Source of the DNA: Paenibacillus tyrphae
Lineage (GTDB): Bacteria; Bacillota; Bacilli; Paenibacillales; NBRC-103111
Direction: 5' to 3'
Length of the DNA stretch: 64,000 nucleotides
Assembly: GCF_024158745.1 (NCBI RefSeq)
Contig: NZ_JAMZAW010000002.1
Span: forward strand, 372,001 to 436,000
A program made the translations under genes and the position numbers. A model generated the notes under the pieces. It saw nothing but the letters and a program-made list of their open reading frames with translations. It was not told where the DNA came from and ran no database searches. This document shows, in pieces, positions 1-8,244 of this stretch. Position 1 is the first letter of the stretch, and the number at the start of each line of letters is the position of its first letter.

Positions 1-49
1 CGGATTTTTGAAAAAGAAAAAATAATTCGTAGTGGGAGGAACTTTTATT

Positions 50-493
50 ATGAAAAAAGGAAGTTTGATCGTCGCTGCAACACTTGCTTTGACTGTAAGT
101 GCCTTTTCCCCTATCTCTTCGTTGGCGTCTGCTGAACCAGTCCAACAAGCCGCAGCGTTAGAATCCTATCAATATGTAGGTACGATGTCGGGCCACACGC
201 AAGCGGCCAGAGATGCTGCAGCACTTGCGGCAACACTTGCGGGTTCTATTCCCGGTCTTGGGTGGACAGCTAAGGTGGTAATGACTTTGACAGGGTATGG
301 TGCAAATCAAAGTATTCCTGCAGCTTACTACACATACGACTTATACCAAAAAGGATTTATGACTGAAAATTGGTATCAATATTCGGTGGTTCGATTCTAC
401 GAAGATAAAGAGCACACTAAGCCAATGGGAGAGTCATGGACATCTAATCCGGTTCATATCGACTTGCCCAACAGTGTGTTGCCCTTACAATAG
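50..493 (+). CDS. Small secreted protein of unknown function
   Basis: This 147-residue protein begins with a clear signal peptide (Lys-Lys, hydrophobic stretch, small residues ending about residue 28 at Ala-Ser-Ala). The mature part has an Ala/Gly-rich hydrophobic stretch (about residues 55-90) and an aromatic C-terminal half with no cysteines. I chose the ATG at 50 because GGGAGG lies 11 bases upstream; the in-frame start at 32 has no such site and would put six residues ahead of the signal peptide. It converges on the lysis genes across a shared terminator. I do not recognise the family. A secreted product at a prophage edge suggests a lysogenic-conversion or exclusion factor, which is inference only. 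Confidence 0.75.
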   Translation: MKKGSLIVAATLALTVSAFSPISSLASAEPVQQAAALESYQYVGTMSGHTQAARDAAALAATLAGSIPGLGWTAKVVMTLTGYGANQSIPAAYYTYDLYQKGFMTENWYQYSVVRFYEDKEHTKPMGESWTSNPVHIDLPNSVLPLQ

Positions 494-510
494 ATTAATA
501 AGTTTGCAAC

Positions 511-540
511 AAAAAACCCCCGTTGGCTAACGGGGGTTTT
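511..540. terminator. Bidirectional intrinsic terminator
   Basis: The arms CCCCCGTT (517-524) and AACGGGGG (529-536) enclose a four-base loop, with an A-run on the left and a T-run on the right. It serves both the secreted-protein gene (plus) and the end of the phage late operon (minus). Confidence 0.92.
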
Positions 541-548
541 CACTTTAA

Positions 549-1223
549 CTATCCCCTCTGGTCTAGGGGAATTGCTGCTGGATTCTCCGCGTCTACATCA
601 ATCCCCTGAGTACGTGCATTGATCACGGCCAACACATGCGTATATTCCCCAGCCGTCAGAGTTCGATCAAGAACCTTCTGGCACCATTGCCATTCTATTT
701 CCCCCTTGTTATATGCTGCCCCTAAAATGTTGTATGCTTGTTTCCAGAACCAATCGTCCGCTTTGATTGCCATATTATCCACATCCTCGTCAGTAATTTC
801 GCAATAAAGTTCAAGGTATTCCCCGGGATCAACATGCGCGCCGTAACCGTAACTTGGCGTGTCCTTGGACCGGACTTCGTAATGCAGATGGGACCCGGTG
901 CTGCGGCCGGTCGTCCCTTGGTACCCGACGATATTTCCTTTGGAGATCGTCTGGCCTTTTTGGGCGGCCACCGAATCAAGATGGCAATAGCAATGGACAT
1001 ACCCCTTTTTATCCCGCAGCGCGACCACGTTTCCATAGCCACCGAATCCTGTGCCCGCAACGCCTTCGCCGGCAAAAAGAATAACCCCACCAACAAAGGC
1101 GGGGATTGGAAAACGATGATATTTGACGAGGTCGATGCCCGTGTGAAATACTCGGCTGCCGGTGAATGGATCGGACCGGTATCCGTACGGGCTTGTTATT
1201 TTCCAGCCTTCGAAAACGTTCAT
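549..1223 (-). CDS. M23-family peptidoglycan endopeptidase (phage endolysin)
   Basis: A 224-residue protein with the LytM/M23 zinc-peptidase signature: an N-terminal SPYGYRSDP segment, the zinc ligands His and Asp in HTGID (about 28-32), the HCYCHLD segment, and the HxH motif in GSHLHYEVR. These enzymes cut peptide cross-bridges in peptidoglycan. There is no signal peptide, so export would depend on the holin. It is the last gene of the late operon, downstream of a second wall hydrolase. The C-terminal 80 residues after the catalytic domain are a non-catalytic extension, probably wall-binding or structural, that I cannot assign. Confidence 0.88.
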   Translation of the reverse strand: MNVFEGWKITSPYGYRSDPFTGSRVFHTGIDLVKYHRFPIPAFVGGVILFAGEGVAGTGFGGYGNVVALRDKKGYVHCYCHLDSVAAQKGQTISKGNIVGYQGTTGRSTGSHLHYEVRSKDTPSYGYGAHVDPGEYLELYCEITDEDVDNMAIKADDWFWKQAYNILGAAYNKGEIEWQWCQKVLDRTLTAGEYTHVLAVINARTQGIDVDAENPAAIPLDQRG

Positions 1224-1238
1224 ATTGTCGCTCGCCTC

Positions 1239-1865
1239 CTACTGTTCCGGCAGGCCAGACGCCCGGCGCAATGCATTTGCAAGCGTCCGCTGCCAATCTC
1301 GGAGTTTTACTGCGGTTTCCGCTCCTTCGGTGTCTCCAGCAGCGAGTGCCGCCTGATATGATGCCTCATGCGTCGCATATGCCGGCTTGAGATAGCCGTC
1401 AATGATATTGTTTGCGATTTCTGCTTTCAGCACCGGTTCGTTGACCTCCTCTAATGTGTATCCTTGTTTCGCATTACTTCTTAGCCTCGAAATCAGGCTC
1501 TCCGCATAGTTTGGGTCAGCTGCCCATCCTTGCCGCGCAATTTCACGTATCTGCCCCTCTTCTGTCCGCTGGAGCCTCACTCCGGCATACCGTGGATTGC
1601 GCTGGATGAAATCAACATACCCGACAACTGGGTCGTCGTATCGGACGTAATAGCCGCCTTCGCTCGCAGGGCGAGCTGTGCCTTTCATAGATTCGGGATA
1701 TTGCGGCGTCCAAGTTTGGCCCGCGATATTTCTATTTTCGGTGAAGTTTCTACTTTGAAAATAACCGGTTTCCCATTGCCATTGAGCAAAAATGACTGTA
1801 GCAAACCAGCCGGTTTGACGGCTGGCCTCCTTCGCTTTCTCCCACCAATGATTTGTGTCAAACAT
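1239..1865 (-). CDS. Endo-beta-N-acetylglucosaminidase-type lysin
   Basis: A 208-residue protein with a FlgJ/LytD-like glucosaminidase fold: FATVIFAQWQWETGYF carries the likely catalytic Glu, followed by NIAGQTW, a YDDPVVGYVDFIQ segment and a Tyr-rich helix. It cleaves glycan strands. I chose the ATG at 1865, which has AGAGGAG upstream and overlaps the previous stop codon by eight bases; the in-frame start at 1934 would lie deep inside the preceding gene. It has no signal peptide. With the M23 peptidase it gives the lysis cassette both glycan- and peptide-cutting activity. Confidence 0.85.
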   Translation of the reverse strand: MFDTNHWWEKAKEASRQTGWFATVIFAQWQWETGYFQSRNFTENRNIAGQTWTPQYPESMKGTARPASEGGYYVRYDDPVVGYVDFIQRNPRYAGVRLQRTEEGQIREIARQGWAADPNYAESLISRLRSNAKQGYTLEEVNEPVLKAEIANNIIDGYLKPAYATHEASYQAALAAGDTEGAETAVKLRDWQRTLANALRRASGLPEQ

Positions 1866-2373
1866 TGTCCGCTTGCTCCTCTCGCTTCTGATGATGCCGC
1901 ACCCGTTCCATTGCCTCCTCGAAGGATTCGCCATCTTGCGGAATCGGATTGCAGTCGGGCCGCGCCAGCTTCTGCATCATGAATTCGCCCAAGGGTAGAT
2001 TATGGATACCGGTTCCGCCGTCTACTTCATCACTAGTGCCTGTATGATGGTCTTGACAGAGAACCATCATATTTCGAATATCGTCGATCGATGTGATCGG
2101 GCTGTGTTTCAGCAGCTTGCCATACCCGTACACGTCCCACTCCTCGCAAAACTCTTTCAATTTCTCGAAGTCTACGAGATTCGCGAACATATGATATATC
2201 CGGTGGTGCACCTGCAGCTCGTCTGTCCTCCCGCAAATGTAGCAGCGATAGAGGCCGTCTTCCTTTAGCCGGTGTTTAACTGCTCGGAACTCGGGAGTCT
2301 CCTCTCGTTCGGCCTTGTCCGGGTCAATGACAAACACACGCAGCGTGCGCTTTTCAATGTGCGCTGGTATCAT
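1858..2373 (-). CDS. HNH-like zinc-binding protein in the lysis cassette
   Basis: A 171-residue protein with CxxC at CYICG (about 43-47), a VHHRIYH segment, and N-x4-LCQDHH further on, which matches the HNH/McrA-type zinc finger plus catalytic His pattern. The loop between the two halves is longer than in small phage HNH proteins. It is translationally coupled: its ATG lies 20 bases inside the holin gene and its end overlaps the glucosaminidase start. HNH proteins in phages usually sit near terminase and help packaging, so this placement is unusual. It could be a homing-type endonuclease or a zinc protein that has lost nuclease activity. Confidence 0.65.
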   Translation of the reverse strand: MIPAHIEKRTLRVFVIDPDKAEREETPEFRAVKHRLKEDGLYRCYICGRTDELQVHHRIYHMFANLVDFEKLKEFCEEWDVYGYGKLLKHSPITSIDDIRNMMVLCQDHHTGTSDEVDGGTGIHNLPLGEFMMQKLARPDCNPIPQDGESFEEAMERVRHHQKREEQADNV

Positions 2374-2677
2374 TCCGTTTCCCCTTTCTCACAGGTGGGC
2401 TAATAGATTTTTGTTGCATTTGGGCTGCTGCAGCTGCGACGAGAAACGAATTTGCGAAAGTCAGAGCATATACCCGCCAATCCGTCACACTAGAGCCGGT
2501 AGCAAATTGTGCAGCCAACAGCACGAAGAAAGCCACCATAACGGCGAATATATCCGTTGGGACCTTCAGGTACTCATCTAGCAAACTCTTGCTGTATTGA
2601 ACAATGAAAAAGGTCAACAAAGAAGCCCCTCCCATAGCGGAAAGAGCCTCCCATGTGAAGAACTGGCTTTCTTTCAT
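2354..2677 (-). CDS. Holin
   Basis: A 107-residue protein with three predicted membrane segments (about 14-28, 41-58 and 71-85), a short N-terminus and a highly charged, basic C-terminal tail. Size, topology and position between the XhlA-like protein and two lysins fit a phage holin that lets the lysins reach the wall. It starts four bases after the upstream gene, consistent with coupled translation. Confidence 0.8.
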   Translation of the reverse strand: MKESQFFTWEALSAMGGASLLTFFIVQYSKSLLDEYLKVPTDIFAVMVAFFVLLAAQFATGSSVTDWRVYALTFANSFLVAAAAAQMQQKSISPPVRKGKRNDTSAH

Positions 2678-2680
2678 TTC

Positions 2681-3037
2681 CTATGCGCCTCCCTTGAGCT
2701 TCCAGAAAAATGCGATAGCCGTAAAGAACAGTCCGACAGCGCTAAGGGTGATACCAATAAGCCACCGCTGTCCCGATCGAATTTCTTTCTGGTCCTCATC
2801 GATTTTTTTGTCCGTCGCATCCAGGCGCCTCACGACTTCATCCAACCTATGATGCGCCGACTTGGCGCGCTGATCCGCTTCCTTTGCGATGTCGTCGGAT
2901 TTGTCCAGCTTTTCAACAAGTCTGTTCACGTTAGCTGTAAGCTCGTTTGTTGCTTTTGTGCTCGCCTCATGGAGCGCTTCAAGTCTGCCAAGCCTTCCAG
3001 ATATCTCATTGAGTGCCCGAACTTCTGTATCACTCAT
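2681..3037 (-). CDS. XhlA-like membrane-associated lysis protein
   Basis: A 118-residue protein made of a long heptad-rich coiled coil (about 5-90) and one C-terminal membrane segment (about 93-112) followed by a Lys-containing end. This is the layout of PBSX XhlA, which acts with the holin XhlB in lysis. The order XhlA-like, holin, lysins matches PBSX. Function is assigned from architecture and context, not from a catalytic motif. Confidence 0.75.
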   Translation of the reverse strand: MSDTEVRALNEISGRLGRLEALHEASTKATNELTANVNRLVEKLDKSDDIAKEADQRAKSAHHRLDEVVRRLDATDKKIDEDQKEIRSGQRWLIGITLSAVGLFFTAIAFFWKLKGGA

Positions 3038-3094
3038 TTCCTACTCCTTCCCGCCCGTTCAGGCAATAAAAATAGCCCCGAAACAGCTCGGAGC

Positions 3095-4342
3095 TCATTT
3101 GAACTTCTTCAGATAATCTGTGAATTTCAGGCGCATTCTTTCATGGCCAACTTCGTTCGGGTGGGTGCCGTCTTTCGTTGTGCCTACATCCCATTTGTTA
3201 CCGTCCTTCGGATGCTGGACGGCGGACGCGGTATCGATTGTACCAGTGAGCAGGCCCGGTGCAGGATTTGACAGGAGCCAAGCATTTGCTTGATCCCTAT
3301 CAGCTCCCTTTGCGAACTTTGCGTTTACGGGGGTTTGGTTCTCATGGGTCGCCCAATTATCCGTTGAGGTAGTTCGCGGCGGAATCGTGAACTGGTAGAT
3401 TTCCTCTATGCCGAAGTCCCGAAGGAGCTGCCACGTCGCTGAGATATCCGCTTTGAACTGATCAAATGATTTCCCCATAAGGTCATTCGTACCATAGTGA
3501 ACAAAAGCTCGACGCCCGTATTTCAGAAGGCCGACTCGGAACATGGCTTTTCCGTTAGCACGGAAGTCGTAGCTGCTTTCCCCGCCTTTTGCAACACGTA
3601 TCCATGGAAAATCGGCCCCGAGTCCCGCAGCGATAAATCCGCGGTCTTGGGGATTGTCTCCAGCGCCTTGGCCGATGGAATCAGCAACTATGATGTTTCC
3701 GGGGGCATCAGAAGGCCCTACAATCGCAATGGGGTGATATACAAACTGGCCGTGTGTATCTGGTGCCCCAGAATCCACTATGTCTGCATTTTTCAGCCCT
3801 TCCCCGCGAGAATTGTACGCGACCAGGCCCCTCGGAAACTTCTCGCCTTCGGCTACCTTCACGCAAGTATACATATAGAATCCAGTGCCTTTTTTCCCGT
3901 TGACACTCACAAGATCGGATAGTTGTTTTGCTCCGGGGTCAAGAATGAATGTTCTACTTCCGCTTGATGTGTAGACTGGAATTCGCTTAGTACTCCCGAT
4001 CGGGTACTCAATGGCTGCGCTGACCGAAATTTTATTCGGAACCGGAACATCTTGGTCATAAAAATTCCCGAAAATAACAGCGATTTCAGGTCGATCCTCG
4101 GTAAATTCGTGATATGTTTTGGATGTCTGCTCTTTCACTACAGGATCGTCTGCTTTGGTCGGATATACTCCATTGCATAAATGACTGCCGCGGGTCGCCA
4201 CGGCTTGAATCGAACGTGCTGGTACGCTTCGCGGTTTACTTTCTGGATCTTCTGGATCAAATGTTTCGTACATCTCTCCAGGCGCAATTAGTTTGCCGTA
4301 AGCATCATAAACATAGCATCCTTTTTTATTTATCCTTAGCAT
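3095..4342 (-). CDS. SGNH/GDSL-family hydrolase, probably virion-associated
   Basis: A 415-residue protein. The C-terminal two thirds show the SGNH blocks: IIVADSIGQGAGDN (nucleophile Ser, block I), a Gly in the GKAMFRVG region, YGTNDL (block III) and DGTHPNEVGH (catalytic Asp and His, block V). Such enzymes deacylate esters, in phages often acetyl groups on wall or capsule polysaccharide. The N-terminal region (1-150) lacks hydrolase motifs and may attach to the tail. I chose the ATG at 4342, which has GAGGTG five bases upstream; a GTG at 4348 is embedded in that site. It lies between baseplate and lysis genes, suggesting a tail-tip depolymerising role. Confidence 0.8.
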   Translation of the reverse strand: MLRINKKGCYVYDAYGKLIAPGEMYETFDPEDPESKPRSVPARSIQAVATRGSHLCNGVYPTKADDPVVKEQTSKTYHEFTEDRPEIAVIFGNFYDQDVPVPNKISVSAAIEYPIGSTKRIPVYTSSGSRTFILDPGAKQLSDLVSVNGKKGTGFYMYTCVKVAEGEKFPRGLVAYNSRGEGLKNADIVDSGAPDTHGQFVYHPIAIVGPSDAPGNIIVADSIGQGAGDNPQDRGFIAAGLGADFPWIRVAKGGESSYDFRANGKAMFRVGLLKYGRRAFVHYGTNDLMGKSFDQFKADISATWQLLRDFGIEEIYQFTIPPRTTSTDNWATHENQTPVNAKFAKGADRDQANAWLLSNPAPGLLTGTIDTASAVQHPKDGNKWDVGTTKDGTHPNEVGHERMRLKFTDYLKKFK

Positions 4343-4390
4343 AAACACACCTCATAAAAAAATTAGCTCCGATCGGTTCGGGGCCAATCA

Positions 4391-4651
4391 CTATTTTACT
4401 ATCGGCCTGTATGCCGGATCTTCAGCAGTCTTCAAAGCTACGATGTCGTCGTACTCTTTTTGGGTGATCCAACCCTGTGCGAGTGCCCTATCCAAGTCGT
4501 CAACGTAATAATTTCTCGCAGCATAACCTGCCACGTCAGAATGATAGCTCTCCGGAATGCCCTTGAAACCATCCCGGGGCGTAAAGCGCTCCTTTCCGAA
4601 AATATTGATGTTTCGCGAGTACGTGGAGACGAGAAACGGTAAGTTTGCCAT
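4391..4651 (-). CDS. Small tail-region protein, XkdX-like by position
   Basis: An 86-residue protein whose C-terminus has the pattern ALAQGWITQKEYDDIV, resembling the Gly-x-Ile-Thr-x-x-x-Tyr ending of the short XkdX proteins found just after the tail fibre in PBSX-type operons. It has an AAAGGAG site 11 bases before the ATG. The N-terminal half is not recognisable. The call rests mainly on position and the short C-terminal motif. Confidence 0.6.
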   Translation of the reverse strand: MANLPFLVSTYSRNINIFGKERFTPRDGFKGIPESYHSDVAGYAARNYYVDDLDRALAQGWITQKEYDDIVALKTAEDPAYRPIVK

Positions 4652-4657
4652 GATGAT

Positions 4658-5131
4658 CTACTCTCCTTTGGTCATGATGTATTCCATAAACGCCTGTAAA
4701 TCGGCGCTGACGGCAGCGGCTTGTTCTTCTTGTTGTTTCAGTTTCAAAGCCAGCTCGACATTCGCTTTGTTGAGCTCGTCAATAATCTGCTTGTCTGTCT
4801 TCCTGAGAAGATCCCGCTTGTCCGTGAATAATTTCGGATCAAATGGATCTCCGGGACGAAAATCTCCTTTCGAGGTCGAAACGTAATACCGTGTCTCATA
4901 AAGGATCGTTTCATCCTCTAGTGGATCACCCTTTTCGTCGTATCCCGTGATGGTTTTGAATCGAGCTGTTTCAACCTGTTCTGAACGGATCGTTCCATCG
5001 TCGGTGACTAGAATGTTGAGTGTGACTCCGCGGGCGGATCCTGTCGATCCGATGACATCTTGACCATCAATGGTCTGCACATTATCAACGAAGCCCGCAT
5101 ACTTGCCGCTTTTGTATAGAATCGCAATCAT
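4658..5131 (-). CDS. Tail-fibre-associated protein of unknown function (XkdW position)
   Basis: A 157-residue protein with a beta-rich N-terminal half and a charged coiled-coil C-terminal half (about 110-145, Lys/Glu/Gln-rich). The ATG overlaps the end of the tail-spike gene by four bases and has GGGGGAG upstream, so the two are coupled. In PBSX this slot holds xkdW. A coiled coil next to a spike could trimerise, chaperone or link it to the baseplate. I do not recognise a named domain. Confidence 0.7.
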   Translation of the reverse strand: MIAILYKSGKYAGFVDNVQTIDGQDVIGSTGSARGVTLNILVTDDGTIRSEQVETARFKTITGYDEKGDPLEDETILYETRYYVSTSKGDFRPGDPFDPKLFTDKRDLLRKTDKQIIDELNKANVELALKLKQQEEQAAAVSADLQAFMEYIMTKGE

Positions 5132-6540
5132 GCTCGAATCACTCCCCCGGCATACTGATTTTCCAAAGTCGCTCCTGCTGGCTGCGACCCGTTCTTTCCG
5201 ATAGTTCCGGCCGTATCGGCAACGAGCCCATATGTGTTGTTCGCTCCCGTATTGCTATCGCTGTATACTCGTGCCCTTCGAGAAAAAATGGCCGCGGAGC
5301 GATTCGATATTTCGCAGAATCCGACATGCACAGAGGAAGCGACGACATACACCCCTTCGTATGGTGCATTTGTGACCATGCGCATTCTCTGAATATCTAC
5401 ATGCACCGCGCTCGAGACCTCAATACACTTACGGGATATGCTGTTTAGTCGGAGACCTTGAAGCCATACCCCACAGCTAGTACTATAAACGCCAATGCTC
5501 AACAGTTGTCTGCTGTCACTAACAACGGTGTCGCCATTGATAATAATTTGTCCCCTACCCATGAACCCACTAAGCACTACATCTTCGCTATATGTTCCAG
5601 CAGCTACTACAATCGTTACCGTATGATTAACGATTTGCGGAATCCGATTAATTGCTGTTTGGATACTTCGGAGCGCTGTGCCTGCCGTTAAGCCATCATT
5701 CCCATCATTTCCGGAAGGAGAAACGTACAAAGTGATATTCCCACTTGTCGCTGATAAAACTCCGTCATCTAGCGAACCGCCTGCTAATACCAATCGGTTA
5801 GTGGTACCAGAAGGCTGCGACCCTTCTATGCCCATGCTCGCTCCATGGGCACATTGGATACCGTACACGTTGCCCGTGCCCGAACAAAATCCGACGTGTA
5901 CCTTACTTGCGTAATCGGCAACAATAGCGGATCTCTTTGACGAAATCACAGCCGAATAGATAAACGCAGTTGATTTTTCAACATATATGCCATCATAAGA
6001 CGTATCAACAGTCACCGATTTCGGAGCACTCATTTGTAGGCTTGTGCACCCACGAATATAGAAGGCACAACCAAATACGCTATGCTTTCCATTCGCTTCG
6101 GCCGTATCGAAATGAGTGCGTACCGTCACACCGTCGAACGCAAATGCTCTTGCCGTATAATAGGATGTTGAGTCAGTCCCCTTAATCCAAAGCGCACTTC
6201 CGCCGGAAAAGCCAGAAATCGTAACCTCTTCATTGTAGGTGCCTGCTGCAATAATGATCTCACATACGTGATTAATGACTTGTGGCAAGCTGTTTACAGC
6301 CTTTTGGATCGTCTTGAATGCTGTGGCTGCTGTTTTTCCGTCATTCGCATCGTTGCCTGTTGAGCCGTTGACATAGAGTTTCAGAGGCGTAGTGGTTTTC
6401 GTTGGAGTCGCTGCCAGTTTGTCGTTAACTTTTTTCAACTCTGTGTCGGCAGCATCCCAGTTCTCGTTCTGATCTCTAATATCATAATTATCGATTAGCC
6501 TATCCGGCTTTTTGAAGTTATAGTTTGTAGAGTATTGCAC
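5128..6540 (-). CDS. Tail spike/fibre with duplicated beta-helix module
   Basis: A 470-residue protein. Residues 1-45 resemble the short XkdV-type N-terminus that attaches phage fibres. Two homologous modules follow (about 55-240 and 285-470). Each opens with the signature LYV-x-x-S/G-x-GND-x-NDG, then T/I-x-x-A-x-N-x-x-P-x-x-x-N-H, an AAGTY-x-E-x-V motif and repeated beta strands, as in right-handed parallel beta-helix proteins of the pectate-lyase type. The protein probably binds or digests surface polysaccharide. I chose the GTG at 6540, which has AGAGGTG six bases upstream; an in-frame GTG at 6549 overlaps that site. Confidence 0.82.
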   Translation of the reverse strand: MQYSTNYNFKKPDRLIDNYDIRDQNENWDAADTELKKVNDKLAATPTKTTTPLKLYVNGSTGNDANDGKTAATAFKTIQKAVNSLPQVINHVCEIIIAAGTYNEEVTISGFSGGSALWIKGTDSTSYYTARAFAFDGVTVRTHFDTAEANGKHSVFGCAFYIRGCTSLQMSAPKSVTVDTSYDGIYVEKSTAFIYSAVISSKRSAIVADYASKVHVGFCSGTGNVYGIQCAHGASMGIEGSQPSGTTNRLVLAGGSLDDGVLSATSGNITLYVSPSGNDGNDGLTAGTALRSIQTAINRIPQIVNHTVTIVVAAGTYSEDVVLSGFMGRGQIIINGDTVVSDSRQLLSIGVYSTSCGVWLQGLRLNSISRKCIEVSSAVHVDIQRMRMVTNAPYEGVYVVASSVHVGFCEISNRSAAIFSRRARVYSDSNTGANNTYGLVADTAGTIGKNGSQPAGATLENQYAGGVIRA

Positions 6541-6551
6541 TTCTTTCACCT

Positions 6552-7109
6552 CTATTTCGAAGGAAGATGCGTTTCATAATAAGCATGGGTTTTCCCTTCC
6601 ATTTGGGCATGAGTGAATGGTTCGAGTTCATAATGCCTAACATGAGAGAATTCCCACTCTTTACCTACGTGAGCCCGAGTTACTTCTTCGACAAACTCTT
6701 GGATCTGCTGAAATCCTGATGGTTCTCCGTATGGACTTACAATTTTGATTTTCATCAACGATTGTCCGGGAATGTTTGTGATCTCTGCTTCCAACCCATA
6801 GGAACGAAGAGCGTTTAAAAGATCATCTTTCGTGATCGGTCGGGCCTGCTCCCTCATTCTGGCTATGATGCTCGAACGTCGGATATCAAGCGGTATCGAC
6901 GGATCGGAAGGTATCCCGTATTCGTCCTCTCTAAGGGAAATTGTATCAACGGCTGTAAGGACCCGGGATTCATTTTTGACCTGCTGCAGCAAGTCGTTCA
7001 TCTGATCTAGAGTTTTACCTAGCCCCTCAAACATCTTCTTATTCCCATGAAGCTTCGGATTGAGCCAACGATGCGGGAAAAAACTCATCAAAAACGACGA
7101 GAAATTCAT
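6552..7109 (-). CDS. Baseplate wedge protein, YmfQ/XkdU-like (DUF2313)
   Basis: A 185-residue protein with a DUF2313-type N-terminus (region LTAVDTISLREDEYGI) followed by an RRSSIIARMREQ segment and an alpha/beta half with a PYGEPSGF loop. In PBSX the gene after the baseplate J protein is xkdU, of this family, and the context here is the same. It probably closes the baseplate wedge at the fibre attachment point. AGGTGATG precedes the ATG. Confidence 0.85.
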   Translation of the reverse strand: MNFSSFLMSFFPHRWLNPKLHGNKKMFEGLGKTLDQMNDLLQQVKNESRVLTAVDTISLREDEYGIPSDPSIPLDIRRSSIIARMREQARPITKDDLLNALRSYGLEAEITNIPGQSLMKIKIVSPYGEPSGFQQIQEFVEEVTRAHVGKEWEFSHVRHYELEPFTHAQMEGKTHAYYETHLPSK

Positions 7110-7123
7110 ATAACATCACCTAC

Positions 7124-8242
7124 TCAGGACATTGATATCGTCCCCGGGACCGCCATTTCAACATTCCCCAGGGTACGGTTGGCTGCAGGAGCCGTTACAT
7201 TGAAGTCAAGAAGCACAGGTTTTTGGCTCAAATCCGTTTTGTCGAAAGCATTTTTAGCAGTGGTAATGATATCTACCACCCGGACTATACGATCTTTATT
7301 CGCCCGCTTGGAAATGTACGTGCCGATCGCATCCTTCACAATAGAGGCACCTGTAGTGACGTTATAACCCGCGGCCCAAGTACAGTTAGAAAGCGTTACG
7401 TTTATGGCAACAGATGTCGGTGCAATTACCTTCACTCCGCCATCTGCGATATCTGCCGGCGTTTTCGTGTCAATGTAACTTTGGCAGCTTCTGACCAAGT
7501 CAGCGCCTGGCACTCCATTCGCACCGGTGATTACGATATCAACTGTGCCGTTTCCTCTATTTCGAGGAAGGACCAACGCCGAAACCACCCCGTCTACGCT
7601 CTCTGCCCAAATTTTATAGTCGGAGGCAGTCCCCCCACGCCCCGGATTCCGCTTTCTCTCAAGAATCCGTGCTCTGTAGGGTTCATCATCCTCTTGCTCA
7701 GCTCCGGCCGTGACTAGAACAGAATCTGTAACAGAATCAAAGCCTGCCTGTGCAACCAAGTTGATTGCTCCATTTGGTACCGTTCCGACAGACCCGGATT
7801 CCGTGCATTCGACCTTTACAGTTACTGAAGATTGGCCCGATAAAATCTTTGCGTCCTGTTTGGGGATCACCCGGAACTGTACCGGCGGGTTATTCCCATA
7901 AGGGGTCGTTGTAACAAGAAACAAGTCAGGCACGGGAGTATCCACGTTAACCGGACTTGATTTTCTAAGCGCAACCTGATGAACCGCCTTCGTTGCTTGC
8001 TTTCTGTCGACCCCGTATTCATAGCCGATTTCATCAAGCTTGTTCCATTTGGCCCCCTTAACGGTAAATTGCTCGTATACCAATTTGAGGACAATGACGA
8101 ATGAATAGATCGCTTCACGCAGTCCAAGCAGTAGGTGCTTCGTTACCCATTGGTTTTGTAAATCTGATATTGTTTTATTCGGGCCAAGGAGGTTTTCGAC
8201 AAGCTTTTGCGTAATCTCGTCTTTCGACGGGAACTGAATCAC
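7124..8242 (-). CDS. Baseplate J-like protein (XkdT)
   Basis: A 372-residue protein of the baseplate J family: an N-terminal helical part with the YEYGVDRKQAT segment, a middle beta domain containing SVTVKVECTESGSVGTVPNGAI, then the family hallmark EQEDDEPYRARILERKRNPGRGGTASDY and a C-terminal alpha/beta repeat. In contractile phages it builds the outer wedge of the baseplate. The start is a GTG at 8242 with GGAGGTG upstream. It sits two bases downstream of the XkdS gene. Confidence 0.92.
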   Translation of the reverse strand: MIQFPSKDEITQKLVENLLGPNKTISDLQNQWVTKHLLLGLREAIYSFVIVLKLVYEQFTVKGAKWNKLDEIGYEYGVDRKQATKAVHQVALRKSSPVNVDTPVPDLFLVTTTPYGNNPPVQFRVIPKQDAKILSGQSSVTVKVECTESGSVGTVPNGAINLVAQAGFDSVTDSVLVTAGAEQEDDEPYRARILERKRNPGRGGTASDYKIWAESVDGVVSALVLPRNRGNGTVDIVITGANGVPGADLVRSCQSYIDTKTPADIADGGVKVIAPTSVAINVTLSNCTWAAGYNVTTGASIVKDAIGTYISKRANKDRIVRVVDIITTAKNAFDKTDLSQKPVLLDFNVTAPAANRTLGNVEMAVPGTISMS

Positions 8243-8244
8243 GC

